Below are positions 27,897 through 37,473 of a stretch of 57,481 nucleotides of DNA, one piece after another (position 1 is the stretch's first letter; each line of letters starts with the position of its first letter). A model generated the notes under the pieces. It was not told the DNA's origin. It searched no databases and saw only the letters and a list, made by a program, of their open reading frames with translations. The stretch is from Gloeocapsopsis crepidinum LEGE 06123 (GTDB taxonomy: Bacteria; Cyanobacteriota; Cyanobacteriia; Cyanobacteriales; Chroococcidiopsidaceae). Made by a program: the position numbers and the translations under genes. Where the stretch lies: contig NZ_JADEWN010000036.1 in NCBI RefSeq assembly GCF_015207655.1, positions 1 to 57,481 of the forward strand, read 5' to 3'.

Positions 27897-28592
27897 GTGC
27901 ATTTATTGATTCCAGCTGCTGGAATAGGACGTCGGATGGGTAGCGATCGCAATAAACTGCTGTTATCCTTGCAATCGCAATCTTTGATTAGCTGGACGCT
28001 ACTTGCTGCAGAAGCAAGTCACCAAATTAGCTGGGTAGGTATTATTGCACAGCCTTCAGATTGGTTAGATATTAAAGAAGATTTAGCAAGTTTATCACTC
28101 ACGAAACCGATACAACTGATTGTCGGGGGAACTACCCGTCAAGAATCTGTTTACAATGGCTTGCAGGCTCTTCCAAACGCCGCAAAACAAGTTCTGATTC
28201 ATGATGGTGCGCGCTGTCTTGCTACGCCAAAATTGCTAGATCGTTGTGCAGAGGAAATTCGTCATTGTTCGGGTTTAATTGCGGCTGTACCTGTGAAGGA
28301 CACAATCAAGGTTGTTGATACTGCTGGAATGATTCAAAGTACACCTGACAGGCGTAACCTTTGGGCGGCACAAACTCCCCAAGCCTTTGATGTTGAACAA
28401 CTCAAACAATGTCATGAAGTCGCACGTCGCCAAGGATGGGAAGTTACTGATGACGCTGCTTTGTTTGAAAGATGCGGTCTTACAGTCAAAATTGTCGAAG
28501 GAGAAGAAACAAATTTAAAGCTGACAACTCCGGTAGATTTAGCGATCGCAGAATTTATTCTGCAACAAAGGCTACAGAATGTCACAACCTGA
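27897..28592 (+). CDS. ispD: 2-C-methyl-D-erythritol 4-phosphate cytidylyltransferase
   Basis: IspD is the third step of the MEP isoprenoid pathway (CTP + MEP to CDP-ME). The 231-residue product starts at a GTG (HLLIPAAGIGRRMGSDRNKL), with the nucleotide-binding AAGxGxRMG loop. It has VGGTTRQESVYNGLQ, IHDGARCLA, VPVKDTIKVVD and the QTPQAFD and TDDAALFE motifs. It overlaps the next gene (thiL) by 14 bp, so the two are translationally linked. Confidence 0.96.
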   Translation: MHLLIPAAGIGRRMGSDRNKLLLSLQSQSLISWTLLAAEASHQISWVGIIAQPSDWLDIKEDLASLSLTKPIQLIVGGTTRQESVYNGLQALPNAAKQVLIHDGARCLATPKLLDRCAEEIRHCSGLIAAVPVKDTIKVVDTAGMIQSTPDRRNLWAAQTPQAFDVEQLKQCHEVARRQGWEVTDDAALFERCGLTVKIVEGEETNLKLTTPVDLAIAEFILQQRLQNVTT

Positions 28593-29616
28593 ATCGACAA
28601 CCTTAGTCAAAGATATCGGAGAAAAAGGGCTATTAGAGCGCTTACAGCAATTTTGTCCGCCAGAAATCGTCGGCGATGATGCAGCGGTAGTTACAACTCA
28701 ACCAGGGAAGTCTTTAGTTGTAACAACAGATATGTTAGTTGATGAAGTTCATTTTGGCGATCGCACGACTACTCCTGAAGCTGCTGGCTGGCGTGCTGCT
28801 GCGGCGAATTTATCTGACTTAGCCGCTATGGGTGCTTCTCCTTTAGGTATCACCATTGCCCTAGGGGTTCCTAACGATACTCCAGTTAACTGGATTGAGC
28901 AACTGTATCAAGGAATAACACAATGCCTGCAAAAGTTTGATACTTTCGTCATTGGAGGCGATGTCTGCCGTTCTTCGGTGAAAACTATAGCAATTACTGC
29001 ATTTGGAGAAGTTCATCCTGAACGAATTATCCGTCGTTCTACTGCTCAAGTAGGAGATGCCATAGTTGCAACTGGAGTTCACGGTGCTTCTCGCGCTGGA
29101 TTAGAGTTGTTACTACAGCTAGAAACAAGACAAAGCTTCAGCAACAGTACTCAGCAAAAGTTGATCCAAGCTCATCAACATCCGCAACCGCGATTGGACG
29201 TGCTACCAATTTTGTGGGAAATAATATCTCAATTTCAACATCAAACTGAAAATGCTAACACTTGCATTCATGTTGCAGGAATGGATAGTAGTGATGGTTT
29301 AGCAGATGCTGTGTTGCAAATATGTCAGATGAGTCAAGTAGGTGCAAGAGTTGAACGCAGTTTGATCCCCCTTCCTGATGAGCTTAAAAACTGGTCATCC
29401 CAGCAAGCATTAGAATGGGCACTGTACGGTGGTGAAGATTTCGAGTTAGTCTTATGTTTGCCTCCCGATCCAGCGCAAGCGTTAGTACAGCGCTTAGGTA
29501 AAGGTGCTGCTATTGTTGGTGAGATTACAAATGATTCTGAAGTTTATCTCGTTGACCAAACAGGAAAAACCCCCGATGAAGTTCTTAGCCTCAAACGGGG
29601 ATTTCAACATTTTTAG
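28579..29616 (+). CDS. thiL: thiamine-monophosphate kinase
   Basis: ThiL phosphorylates thiamine monophosphate to the active cofactor. The 345-residue product has GDDAAVVTTQ, TTDMLVDEVHF, RAAAANLSDLAAMGASPLGI, the GGDVCRS metal-binding turn and GMDSSDGLADA, all in family order, and YGGEDFELV near the end. Start at 28579 lies within the ispD 3' end. Confidence 0.95.
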   Translation: MSQPESTTLVKDIGEKGLLERLQQFCPPEIVGDDAAVVTTQPGKSLVVTTDMLVDEVHFGDRTTTPEAAGWRAAAANLSDLAAMGASPLGITIALGVPNDTPVNWIEQLYQGITQCLQKFDTFVIGGDVCRSSVKTIAITAFGEVHPERIIRRSTAQVGDAIVATGVHGASRAGLELLLQLETRQSFSNSTQQKLIQAHQHPQPRLDVLPILWEIISQFQHQTENANTCIHVAGMDSSDGLADAVLQICQMSQVGARVERSLIPLPDELKNWSSQQALEWALYGGEDFELVLCLPPDPAQALVQRLGKGAAIVGEITNDSEVYLVDQTGKTPDEVLSLKRGFQHF

Positions 29617-29687
29617 GTTTCTCAGCCAAGATCGACACGGTTCTTTCTGACCTTTGACCCCCGACCACTGACCTCTCTAAAATTCAC

Positions 29688-30701
29688 CTATTTCCACTTT
29701 TCAGCGACAAGTTCAGCTAAATCTAATACACGCTGGCTATAACCCCATTCGTTGTCATACCAAGCCATGACTTTCACCATGTCACCACCCATAACCAAAG
29801 TCAAACTTGCATCAACGATAGAGGAAGCGTCGTGTCCTTGATAGTCAGAGGAAACGAGTGGCAAATCGCTGTATGCCAAGATACCTTTGAGTGAATTTTC
29901 TGAAGCATCTAGGAGTGCTTGGTTAACTTCTTCAGCAAAGGTTGCTTTGTCTACCTGAATGACAAAATCTACCATTGATACGTTGGGAGTAGGAACGCGT
30001 AACGCTACTCCATTGAGCTTACCTTTAAGATCTGGCAAGACAAGCGCAACTGCTTTAGCTGCCCCAGTTGAAGTGGGGACAATATTCATTGCTGCGGCTC
30101 TAGCACGCCGCACATCACGGTGACTCGCATCAAGTAAACGCTGGTCTCCAGTGTAGCTGTGCGTAGTGGTCATTGTTCCCTTAATAATGCCGAATCTCTC
30201 ATTGAGAACTTTAGCAATGGGAGCAAGACAGTTGGTAGTACAACTCGCGTTACTGATAATAGTGTGTTTATTGTGGTCGTAGTCGTGATGATTGACACCA
30301 AACACAAATGTCCCGTCATCGTTTTTGCCAGGAGCAGTAATCAAGACTTTTTTAGCGCCAGCATTTAGATGCTTCGTTGCCCCTTCTCTGCTGGTAAAAA
30401 CACCTGTTGATTCAATAACCAGGTCAATTTCCCATTCTTTCCAGGGCAAGTTTTCTGGATTGCGATCTGATGTACATTTAACGGTCTTACCATTAACGAT
30501 GATCGAATTATCATCAGCACTGATATCAGCATTTTTCAACGTCCCCAGCATGGTGTCATACTTGAGTAGGTGAGCGTTGGTTCGTGGGTCGGAAGTATCG
30601 TTGATAGCGACCAGATCGATGTTGCTATTTTCTCGACCTACCCAGCAGCGCATAAAATTGCGCCCGATGCGTCCAAAACCGTTGATCGCGACTCTAATCA
30701 C
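29688..30701 (-). CDS. gap2: glyceraldehyde-3-phosphate dehydrogenase, photosynthetic type (Gap2)
   Basis: The 337-residue product begins [19 protein letters not shown], has the [20 protein letters not shown] signature of the NADP(H)-accepting Calvin-cycle form (Gap2/GapB) and the catalytic Cys in [32 protein letters not shown] and [12 protein letters not shown] are also present. Gap2 normally acts in the reductive direction. It lies downstream of nadD on the same strand with a 127-bp gap, so it probably has its own promoter. Confidence 0.96.
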   Translation of the reverse strand: MIRVAINGFGRIGRNFMRCWVGRENSNIDLVAINDTSDPRTNAHLLKYDTMLGTLKNADISADDNSIIVNGKTVKCTSDRNPENLPWKEWEIDLVIESTGVFTSREGATKHLNAGAKKVLITAPGKNDDGTFVFGVNHHDYDHNKHTIISNASCTTNCLAPIAKVLNERFGIIKGTMTTTHSYTGDQRLLDASHRDVRRARAAAMNIVPTSTGAAKAVALVLPDLKGKLNGVALRVPTPNVSMVDFVIQVDKATFAEEVNQALLDASENSLKGILAYSDLPLVSSDYQGHDASSIVDASLTLVMGGDMVKVMAWYDNEWGYSQRVLDLAELVAEKWK

Positions 30702-30828
30702 AGCGTCTTGCCCTCTAGTATGTACTAAACAATGATTACCTATTCTTGAAGCAGATCATATCGCAAAGGGCGTTACATTATAACCTGCCTACGACAAGAC
30801 TATGAAAAACCTCAGATTTTATCAAAAA

Positions 30829-31479
30829 TCAGTGTGAATAGAGCCGATGTTTCTCAATGTACAGCCGCACGGCGTCTGGCACTAAATATCGAATCGATAG
30901 GCGATCGCGGCACAAAGCACGAATTAAACTTGATGAAATTCCCATATAAGGTAGATGCAAAATTTGCCAGTTGATAGATAAGCCTTGCGATGCTAATTTT
31001 TGGACAATTTGTTCGCAACGTAACTGACTATGAGTTGCGATCGCTGTAGACTGCTCTATCTTGAGCGTTGCCGGAAGTCGGGGTGCAACTAACCATTGGC
31101 ACTCAGTCGCTAGTTCCTGGCGGCGATACCATTGAGGCAAAGTCTCGAAGGCATCTAAACCCACAATCCAACACCATTGAGTATTGGGATAAAGTGTTTT
31201 GAGGTCAGTCAGCGTCTGAACTGCATAAGATTTTTCTGTACAGTTCACCGTTGCTGGAGCAATTTTGAAGGCCGGATTATCGGCGATCGCCATTTGCGCC
31301 ATTTGCCAACGATGCTCAAATGCGGTGGCATTTTTGTAATGCGGGTGGCGCGTGGGTACCCAAATCACTTGTTTAAGATTAGCTTGACTGATGGCTGCTT
31401 CAGCAATCAGCAGATGTCCCCAATGTACAGGGTCAAAAGTACCTCCCAAAATTCCTACTTTATGCCTTGAGTACTGCAT
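30829..31479 (-). CDS. nadD: nicotinate-nucleotide adenylyltransferase
   Basis: NadD joins ATP and nicotinate mononucleotide in NAD synthesis. The 216-residue product has GILGGTFDPVHWGHLLIAEA with the (H/T)xGH nucleotidyltransferase motif, WVPTRHPHYKN and the C-terminal GISSSLIRALCRD (ISSTxIR-type motif). It is divergent from murC across about 300 bp. Confidence 0.93.
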   Translation of the reverse strand: MQYSRHKVGILGGTFDPVHWGHLLIAEAAISQANLKQVIWVPTRHPHYKNATAFEHRWQMAQMAIADNPAFKIAPATVNCTEKSYAVQTLTDLKTLYPNTQWCWIVGLDAFETLPQWYRRQELATECQWLVAPRLPATLKIEQSTAIATHSQLRCEQIVQKLASQGLSINWQILHLPYMGISSSLIRALCRDRLSIRYLVPDAVRLYIEKHRLYSH

Positions 31480-31787
31480 TTCATCGCGGCTAGGGTCAAA
31501 GTTTAACGGTCAATATCGCTGATTTTCCCTATTTTAATTTTTACCTTTAGTGATTTTAGTAAATTGCCAATAATTTAATCAGAGTTCAATCACAGTTATT
31601 TACATACAAGAAAAACATTTCCCTGTTTTCTATGAATTGTACTGAAGTGGACAAAGTAGCAATAAAGATATTCCTTACGTAAAGCAAGAAATCTCAAGAA
31701 AGAGAGTTCCCGAAAAAAAGAAATTCTTGATATGATATCGCCTAACATTTGTGCAGTATGCTGTGGTGTGGTGTGGAAGGAGCAAAA
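31480..31787. promoter_or_regulatory. divergent nadD / murC intergenic region
   Basis: The region has no gene that I can support. Close to murC a Shine-Dalgarno GGAAGGAG at 31776-31783 precedes the ATG at 31788 and decides the start. The frame is open upstream to a TTG at 31749, but nothing supports translation of that leader (MCSMLWCGVEGAK). Confidence 0.45.
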
Positions 31788-33305
31788 ATGCTACTGAATT
31801 CTGTTGATTTTAGCGGTAAGCCTTTTCATTTTATTGGTATTGGTGGTATTGGAATGTCTGCCCTTGCCTACATTCTTGCCAAGCGTAAACTCCCTGTGTC
31901 AGGTTCAGATATTCGTTCTAGTCATATTACTCAACGCTTGCAAGCATTAGGAGTTAATATATTTGACAAGCAAGAAGCAACAAACTTGACATTTTTTCAG
32001 CCACAAAATACATCTGATTCTCAAGAACTGCTAACTCCAAAAAAACGGCTTAATAGTACATCAGTACTATTAACTGAACCTTATAACCCTGTAGAAAGTT
32101 TAATTACGAATACACCAGTTTTACCTCAAGTTATTTGTTCAACTGCCATCAATACAGGTAACTTAGAGTATCGTGCTGCCCTAGATTTAGGCTGTCCGAT
32201 TTTTCATCGTTCGGATCTGTTAGCAGCATTAATTCAAGATTATCAAAGTATTGCTGTTGCAGGAACTCACGGCAAAACAACGACAAGTAGCATGATTGGC
32301 TATATGCTACTGCAAGCAAAGCTCGATCCCACAATTGTTGTTGGTGGTGAAGTCAACGCTTGGGAAGGTAATGCCAGGTTAGGACAAAGTCCGTATCTTG
32401 TTGCTGAAGCAGATGAATCTGATGGATCGCTCGTCAAACTATCTGCCGCAATTGGTGTAGTTACTAATATTGAACTGGATCATCCCGATCATTACGGAAC
32501 GTTAGAAGAAGTTGTGCAAACGTTCCAAATTTTTGCCGATCGCTGTCAAACTTTAGTCGGGTGTATTGATTGTGAAACAGTCCGCGATCGCCTCCACCCC
32601 TCGATCAGCTACAGCCTTCGTTCCGATGCTAATGCAGATTACACAGTTACTGATGTCGATTACAGTGCAGATGGTACAATTGCCCGTGTTTGGGAAAAAG
32701 GCGAAGTACTTGGTGTCCTCAACTTACGTCTTTTAGGTCAGCATAATCTCAGCAATGCTCTTGCTGCTGTCGCTGTGGGTAGATTACTGGGTTTAGACTT
32801 TACAACGATTGCTGAAGCAATTGCGTCCTTTACGGGTGCCCGCCGCCGATTTGAACTGCGCGGAGAAACAAACGGTATCTTGTTTATTGATGATTACGCA
32901 CATCACCCAAGTGAAATTCGTGCTACCCTCGCTGCAGCTCGTCTACAAGCAAAAGACCTCAGAATTGTTGCGGTGTTTCAACCACATCGCTACAGTCGTA
33001 CCCTAGCCTTTCTACCAGAGTTTGCGCAATCTTTCACTCATGCTGATATCGCCGTTATTAGTGAGATATACAGTGCTGGTGAACCTAACCTAGGACAAAT
33101 TAGTGGCAAAAAACTTGCTGAGATGATTGGCGAACATCACCCACAAGTCACTTTTCAGCCTACCTTAACTGCCATATGTGAATATCTAACCCAAACGTTA
33201 CGCCCAGGGGATCTTGCCTTATTTCTTGGCGCTGGAAACTTAAATCAAGTGATTCCAGAAGTGATGAACTCGATTCGCCAATCTAGGGGAGCCGAGGAGA
33301 AGTAA
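31788..33305 (+). CDS. murC: UDP-N-acetylmuramate--L-alanine ligase
   Basis: MurC adds L-Ala to UDP-MurNAc. The 505-residue product has FHFIGIGGIGMSALAYILAK at its N-terminus, the ATP loop AGTHGKTTTSSMIGYM, LVAEADESDGSL, and FIDDYAHHPSEIRATLAAAR. Residues about 72-111 are a low-complexity stretch between the N-terminal Rossmann domain and PQVICSTAIN, longer than in enterobacterial MurC. The ATG at 31788 with GGAAGGAG upstream is the likely start. It is followed by murB 88 bp downstream. Confidence 0.95.
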   Translation: MLLNSVDFSGKPFHFIGIGGIGMSALAYILAKRKLPVSGSDIRSSHITQRLQALGVNIFDKQEATNLTFFQPQNTSDSQELLTPKKRLNSTSVLLTEPYNPVESLITNTPVLPQVICSTAINTGNLEYRAALDLGCPIFHRSDLLAALIQDYQSIAVAGTHGKTTTSSMIGYMLLQAKLDPTIVVGGEVNAWEGNARLGQSPYLVAEADESDGSLVKLSAAIGVVTNIELDHPDHYGTLEEVVQTFQIFADRCQTLVGCIDCETVRDRLHPSISYSLRSDANADYTVTDVDYSADGTIARVWEKGEVLGVLNLRLLGQHNLSNALAAVAVGRLLGLDFTTIAEAIASFTGARRRFELRGETNGILFIDDYAHHPSEIRATLAAARLQAKDLRIVAVFQPHRYSRTLAFLPEFAQSFTHADIAVISEIYSAGEPNLGQISGKKLAEMIGEHHPQVTFQPTLTAICEYLTQTLRPGDLALFLGAGNLNQVIPEVMNSIRQSRGAEEK

Positions 33306-33393
33306 TGAGCAGGGAACCTTAACTTGTTATTGTCTGCTGTTCGCAGCTTGAATTCATTCTCCTCATACCTCCACCTTTATTTATTGTGCTGTT

Positions 33394-34407
33394 ATGAATA
33401 TTTCGCAAGCAAATCTGAGTATTGATAGTCAGGCTTCTCCCTTACTGGTGACTAAAGCGCTGAACAATAGCGTTAGTGGAGCTAAAACAATATTACCTAA
33501 TACTAATTGTGTCATTAAGTCTCAAATTCCCTTGGCAACGCTTACTTCATTTCGGGTAGGTGGTCCAGCAGAATGGTATGTAGCACCGCGCAATTTAGCA
33601 GAACTACAAGCAAGTTTATTATGGGCAAACACTGAGGGTTTAGCAGTAACGCTGTTGGGGGCGGGTTCCAACTTACTCGTGAGCGATCGCGGCATTCCAG
33701 GACTAGTAATTAGCACGCGTCACTTGCGCCATACTGAATTCAACTTTATAACAGGTGAAGTGACAGTCGCCGCCGGAGAGCCTTTACCGCGTCTAGCATG
33801 GCAAGCAGCTGAACGTGGTTGGCAAGGTTTAGAATGGGCTGTGGGTATTCCTGGTAGCGTTGGTGGTGCTGTTGTGATGAATGCTGGCGCGCATAGAAGC
33901 TGTATAGCTGATATTTTGGTGAGTGCGCAAGTTTTGTCTGTTGACGGTGAAGTAGAAACTCTCACACCTGAACAATTAGATTATCGTTATCGCACCTCTG
34001 TGCTGCAAGGACATATTGCTGCTAGCTTGGGTAAACCACTGCGCTTTGTGACTCAAGCAACCTTTCGATTGCAACCTGGTGCTGATCCTGAACAAGTACT
34101 AGCAACAACTAGCCAACACTTGGAACAACGTCGTGCTACTCAGCCATATCATCTACCAAGTTGCGGTAGTGTATTTCGCAATCCTAGACCGTACACTGCC
34201 GGATGGCTAATTGAGCAAACAGGTCTCAAAGGCTACAAAGTTGGCGGGGCACAAATTGCCGAACGGCACGCAAATTTTATCCTTAACTGTGGCGGTGCTA
34301 AAGCTAGTGATATCCTACAAATTATTAATTACGTGCAAGATCAAGTACAGCAGCACTGGTCAATTCTATTAGAGCCAGAAGTCAAAATTTTGGGTGAATT
34401 TGAATAA
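33394..34407 (+). CDS. murB: UDP-N-acetylenolpyruvoylglucosamine reductase
   Basis: MurB is the FAD enzyme that reduces enolpyruvyl-UDP-GlcNAc to UDP-MurNAc. The 337-residue product has [17 protein letters not shown], the FAD motif [39 protein letters not shown] (catalytic Tyr region), SCGSVFRNP (catalytic Ser) and the C-terminal Glu in [12 protein letters not shown]. It has an N-terminal extension of about 40 residues, common in cyanobacteria. Confidence 0.96.
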   Translation: MNISQANLSIDSQASPLLVTKALNNSVSGAKTILPNTNCVIKSQIPLATLTSFRVGGPAEWYVAPRNLAELQASLLWANTEGLAVTLLGAGSNLLVSDRGIPGLVISTRHLRHTEFNFITGEVTVAAGEPLPRLAWQAAERGWQGLEWAVGIPGSVGGAVVMNAGAHRSCIADILVSAQVLSVDGEVETLTPEQLDYRYRTSVLQGHIAASLGKPLRFVTQATFRLQPGADPEQVLATTSQHLEQRRATQPYHLPSCGSVFRNPRPYTAGWLIEQTGLKGYKVGGAQIAERHANFILNCGGAKASDILQIINYVQDQVQQHWSILLEPEVKILGEFE

Positions 34408-34447
34408 AAAACAAGAATCAGAGTTATTTTCTGACTTTGCTATCACC

Positions 34448-34479
34448 CTGACCTCAGACCTCTAACCTCTGACCTCCTC
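34448..34479. repeat. CTGACCTCT-type intergenic repeat
   Basis: The stretch is built from repeated ACCTC(A/T)(A/G)AC units (CTGACCTCAGACC, TCTAACCTCTGACCTCC). Related stretches lie at 29648-29678, 35076-35109 and, on the other strand, at 15121-15147. They are non-coding and sit between genes. Confidence 0.5.
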
Positions 34480-34559
34480 ATAAATCCTCTCAACTCGATG
34501 CAGGGCATCTATAATTTAATGGAACTTCGTATCCAATTTGCAACGCGATCAATTTTTAT

Positions 34560-34916
34560 ATGACACAAGGACAAGGAAAAGGTTTTGGCTTCGGTATAGG
34601 CAAAATGAAAGAACTAGCCGATGCTTTCAAAAAGGCACAGCAAGTCCAAGAAGGTGCCAAAAGGCTCCAAGAAGAACTAGAGCAAATGCAGATTGCTGGA
34701 GAAGCAGGTGGTGGTCTAGTTAAAGTTGTCCTAAGTGGCAACCAAGAGCCTCAAAGTGTTGAAATTGCGCCAGAAGCTCTAAGTGAAGGGGCAGAAGTCC
34801 TTTCGGATCTAGTGACAATAGCAATGAAGGACGCATATAACAAATCTACAGCAACGATGCGCGAACGCATGGAAGAATTAACAAGTGGTTTAGAACTACC
34901 AGGAATGGGAATGTAA
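34560..34916 (+). CDS. ebfC: YbaB/EbfC family nucleoid-associated protein
   Basis: The 118-residue product has the DNA-binding EbfC/YbaB layout. A Gly/Lys-rich start ([20 protein letters not shown]) is followed by a long helix with [20 protein letters not shown], then the beta-rich core [20 protein letters not shown] and [20 protein letters not shown]. EbfC dimers bind and bridge DNA. Downstream DNA is a repeat-rich gap before the phosphatase. Confidence 0.93.
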   Translation: MTQGQGKGFGFGIGKMKELADAFKKAQQVQEGAKRLQEELEQMQIAGEAGGGLVKVVLSGNQEPQSVEIAPEALSEGAEVLSDLVTIAMKDAYNKSTATMRERMEELTSGLELPGMGM

Positions 34917-35110
34917 ACCAGGGGCTAGGGGTGAGGGATTAGTTTTGAATTTTGAATGCGTGAGTTTTGAATTCAAAGAATTGTCTCAACTTTCCTAAAT
35001 TCATAACTTAACACTCAACACTGAGAACTCATAACTTCCTTAAACTCAACATTCATTACTCATAATTCTCCGTCTCCCCTAACCTCTAAACTCTAACCCC
35101 TGACCTCTCA
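34917..35110. repeat. low-complexity intergenic repeat tract
   Basis: Repeated short words fill this gap: TTTTGAAT/TTGAATTC at 34944-34980, ACTCATAACTT and ACTCAACA units at 34995-35065, and CTAACCTCTAAACTCTAACC at 35078-35100. This is the usual cyanobacterial intergenic repeat; no gene is seen. Confidence 0.5.
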
Positions 35111-35114
35111 AAAT

Positions 35115-35585
35115 ATGCCTTACAAATTGCTATTTGTTTGTCTTGGAAACATCTGTCGTTCCCCAGCGGCAGAGAATATCATGAATTATCTACTAGACAA
35201 AGAGAACCTAAAAGGACAAATTATTTGCGACTCAGCAGGTACAGGAGGCTATCACGTTGGTAGTCCACCAGATCAGCGTATGGCGATCGCCGCAGCTAGT
35301 AAATTAGGCATCAAATTGCGTGGTAGTGCGCGTCAATTACAAAAAACTGATTTGGCAGAATTTGATCTTATTCTGGCAATGGATCGCGAAAATTACCAAG
35401 ATATTTTAGCGCTCGATGGTCATGGTAAGTATCACGAGAAAGTACAACTGATGTGTGACTATTGCTCGCAGCATACTGTGGAAGAAGTTCCAGATCCATA
35501 CTATGGAGGAACACAAGGTTTTAATTATGTCATTGATATTCTCCTTGATGCTTGCACTGGCTTACTACAAGAAGTCAAAAACTAA
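35115..35585 (+). CDS. low-molecular-weight protein-tyrosine phosphatase
   Basis: The 156-residue product has the catalytic loop VCLGNICRSPAAE (C-x5-R with the following Ser) at residues about 8-20. The general-acid Asp is in VPDPYYGG near the C-terminus. Length matches the LMW-PTP family. Cyanobacterial homologues are linked to exopolysaccharide-type BY-kinase control or arsenate reduction, but no such partner is adjacent. It is convergent with the response regulator, with a 20-bp gap. Confidence 0.92.
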   Translation: MPYKLLFVCLGNICRSPAAENIMNYLLDKENLKGQIICDSAGTGGYHVGSPPDQRMAIAAASKLGIKLRGSARQLQKTDLAEFDLILAMDRENYQDILALDGHGKYHEKVQLMCDYCSQHTVEEVPDPYYGGTQGFNYVIDILLDACTGLLQEVKN

Positions 35586-35605
35586 AGATTTCCTAGGCAA
35601 CTTTT

Positions 35606-36262
35606 TTATTGCAACAATCGATATTTCATCACAAAACCAACTAATTCTGCACGATTACTGGTTGAAGTTTTCCGAAATAAGCTGCTAACATACTTCTCGA
35701 CCGTCCGAGGACTCAGATGTAACCGGCTTCCTATTTCTGCGTTGGATAGACCGTGAGTTAATAAAACTGCGACTTGTTGCTCTCTTTGAGTTAACTTAAT
35801 GTGGACTTCTGTATCTCCTTCGTACCCAAGAGTATGAGAATTAGCCCGCAAACCTTCTTCGTAAGATAAACGAGTTTCTGATTGAATGATTTGCGATCGC
35901 TCTAGTAAATTGCGAATAGCGGCGCCCAGTTCATTCAACTCAAATGGCTTAGGTAAATATAAGTCAGCACCTGATTGATATCCAGCAATCCTTTCTTCTG
36001 TTTTGTTTCTTGCCGTTAAAAATATCACTGGTAGTAAGCGAAACTTGGGATGTTGACGAACATGACGCACTAATTCATAACCATTCATTCGTGGCATAAC
36101 AATGTCTGTCACCATCAAATGAGGATGATATGTTTGTACCATAGCTAATGCTTCTTGACCATCAGCTGCCGTTAGCACTGAATAGCCAGACATTTCCAAA
36201 TAATCGCTGATTGACAAACGAGTTCCGAGATCGTCATCAACGACGAGAAGTGTCAAAGGCAT
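35606..36262 (-). CDS. NarL/LuxR-type response regulator
   Basis: About 218 residues. The N-terminal receiver domain runs MPLTLLVVDDDLGTRLSISD, with the acidic pair, the phospho-accepting Asp in HLMVTDIVMPRMNGYELV and the conserved Lys in LYLPKPF. The C-terminal LuxR-type helix-turn-helix is LTQREQQVAVLLTHGLSNAE, then IGSRLHLSPRTVEKYVSSLF. It resembles the group that includes plastid Ycf29. No sensor kinase is adjacent. The internal ATG at 36262 fits the receiver start; the open frame reaches a TTG at 36292. Confidence 0.9.
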   Translation of the reverse strand: MPLTLLVVDDDLGTRLSISDYLEMSGYSVLTAADGQEALAMVQTYHPHLMVTDIVMPRMNGYELVRHVRQHPKFRLLPVIFLTARNKTEERIAGYQSGADLYLPKPFELNELGAAIRNLLERSQIIQSETRLSYEEGLRANSHTLGYEGDTEVHIKLTQREQQVAVLLTHGLSNAEIGSRLHLSPRTVEKYVSSLFRKTSTSNRAELVGFVMKYRLLQ

Positions 36263-36474
36263 GGATAATAAGTCGTTAACATCTCTAAGCAAGGAATATA
36301 TAGTCGCTGCATTCTACTACCGTAAGTAGATATAAAGTGTGTTCATACATTGTATTAACAATCCTAAACTAAAGCTAATGATTTATCTTCTAGCAAAAGT
36401 TAGGTATAACAACTACATAAAAACCATTCCTGACACTAATTGTCTCCACTCATGGTAATGAGGGATACTCTAAT

Positions 36475-36517
36475 AAAAAACTACCACTCGATAAAAATCA
36501 ATAGAAAAATCGAGTGG
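36475..36517 (-). terminator. Rho-independent terminator after ureB
   Basis: On the minus strand a perfect 9-bp stem CCACTCGAT / ATCGAGTGG (arms at 36509-36517 and 36484-36492) is followed by TAGTTTTTTATTA. It lies 44 bp beyond the ureB stop, so transcription of the ureDAB unit most likely ends here. Confidence 0.85.
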
Positions 36518-36560
36518 AAAACTGATTGATGCTATTGTGCCAAATTATAGAATACGCAGC

Positions 36561-36872
36561 TTAGCTATCTAATTGCCCGTTGACTCTACCATTGAAACCG
36601 TAGATTTGACGACTGCCAACAACTGGTACTAAAACAACTTCTTTTTCATCTCCAGGCTCAAAACGTACTGCTGTACCAGCAGGAATATCGAGACGCATCC
36701 CTCGCGAGCGATCGCGTTCAAAGTCCAATGCTGAGTTGACTTCATAAAAATGAAAGTGCGAACCTACTTGAATAGGGCGATCTCCACTATTAGCAACCTT
36801 AATGCGTATAGTTGGACGCCCTGTATTGAGTTCTATATCACCTTGTTGTACTAATAACTCTCCTGGAATCAT
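36561..36872 (-). CDS. ureB: urease beta subunit
   Basis: The 103-residue product is a complete beta subunit: [19 protein letters not shown], the [14 protein letters not shown] motif, [20 protein letters not shown] and [19 protein letters not shown]. It forms the structural trimer with UreA and UreC. The ureA stop is 284 bp upstream, unusually far for this operon, and ureC does not follow; a terminator does. Confidence 0.96.
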   Translation of the reverse strand: MIPGELLVQQGDIELNTGRPTIRIKVANSGDRPIQVGSHFHFYEVNSALDFERDRSRGMRLDIPAGTAVRFEPGDEKEVVLVPVVGSRQIYGFNGRVNGQLDS

Positions 36873-37156
36873 TTTTTTGAATTGATAGTTAATTCTTTGA
36901 ATTCTACTATTGTGTCAATGTTGGCGCAAATCTCTATATATCAATAAACTCATAGTATTTTTATCAACATACGTGATTCAAAAACACACTATATCAGTTT
37001 AATATTGTGCGTTGCTATAATGATTTTGATATTGGTAATCACTAGTTTACTTTGTCGCTTCAATTAGTAAAACAAATATCATGAAATACAAAAAAAATCC
37101 TCTGTCTTCTCATCAATGACAATATTTTAAATCTTTACTATCTGACAAAATCTCAA
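36873..37156. other. unusually long AT-rich gap between ureA and ureB
   Basis: These 284 bp contain no supported gene. The DNA is AT-rich with no clear hairpin. Urease structural genes are usually a few to some tens of bases apart, so this may be a site of insertion and decay, or hold a separate promoter for ureB (inference). Confidence 0.5.
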
Positions 37157-37459
37157 TCAGTGAATCGGATTATGAACTGTAACTAGTTTCGTTCCATCAG
37201 GAAAAGTTGCTTCAACTTGAACTTCAGGTATCATCTCAGCTACGCCATCCATTACATCTGCGCGCGTCAATAAATTTGTGCCATAACTCATTAATTCTGC
37301 AACTGTACGCCCGTCTCGTGCGCCTTCTAAAATTGCCGCAGAAATGTAAGCAATAGCTTCGGGATAGTTTAATTTCAATCCTCTTTGTTTGCGTCGTTCG
37401 GCGAGTAAAGCAGCAGTAAAAACGAGTAATTTATCTTTTTCCTGTGGTGTCAGTTGCAT
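37157..37459 (-). CDS. ureA: urease gamma subunit
   Basis: The 100-residue product is a complete gamma subunit: [55 protein letters not shown], and [21 protein letters not shown]. It starts 14 bp after the ureD stop. Confidence 0.97.
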   Translation of the reverse strand: MQLTPQEKDKLLVFTAALLAERRKQRGLKLNYPEAIAYISAAILEGARDGRTVAELMSYGTNLLTRADVMDGVAEMIPEVQVEATFPDGTKLVTVHNPIH

Positions 37460-37473
37460 AGCAGTTCAGTCCT

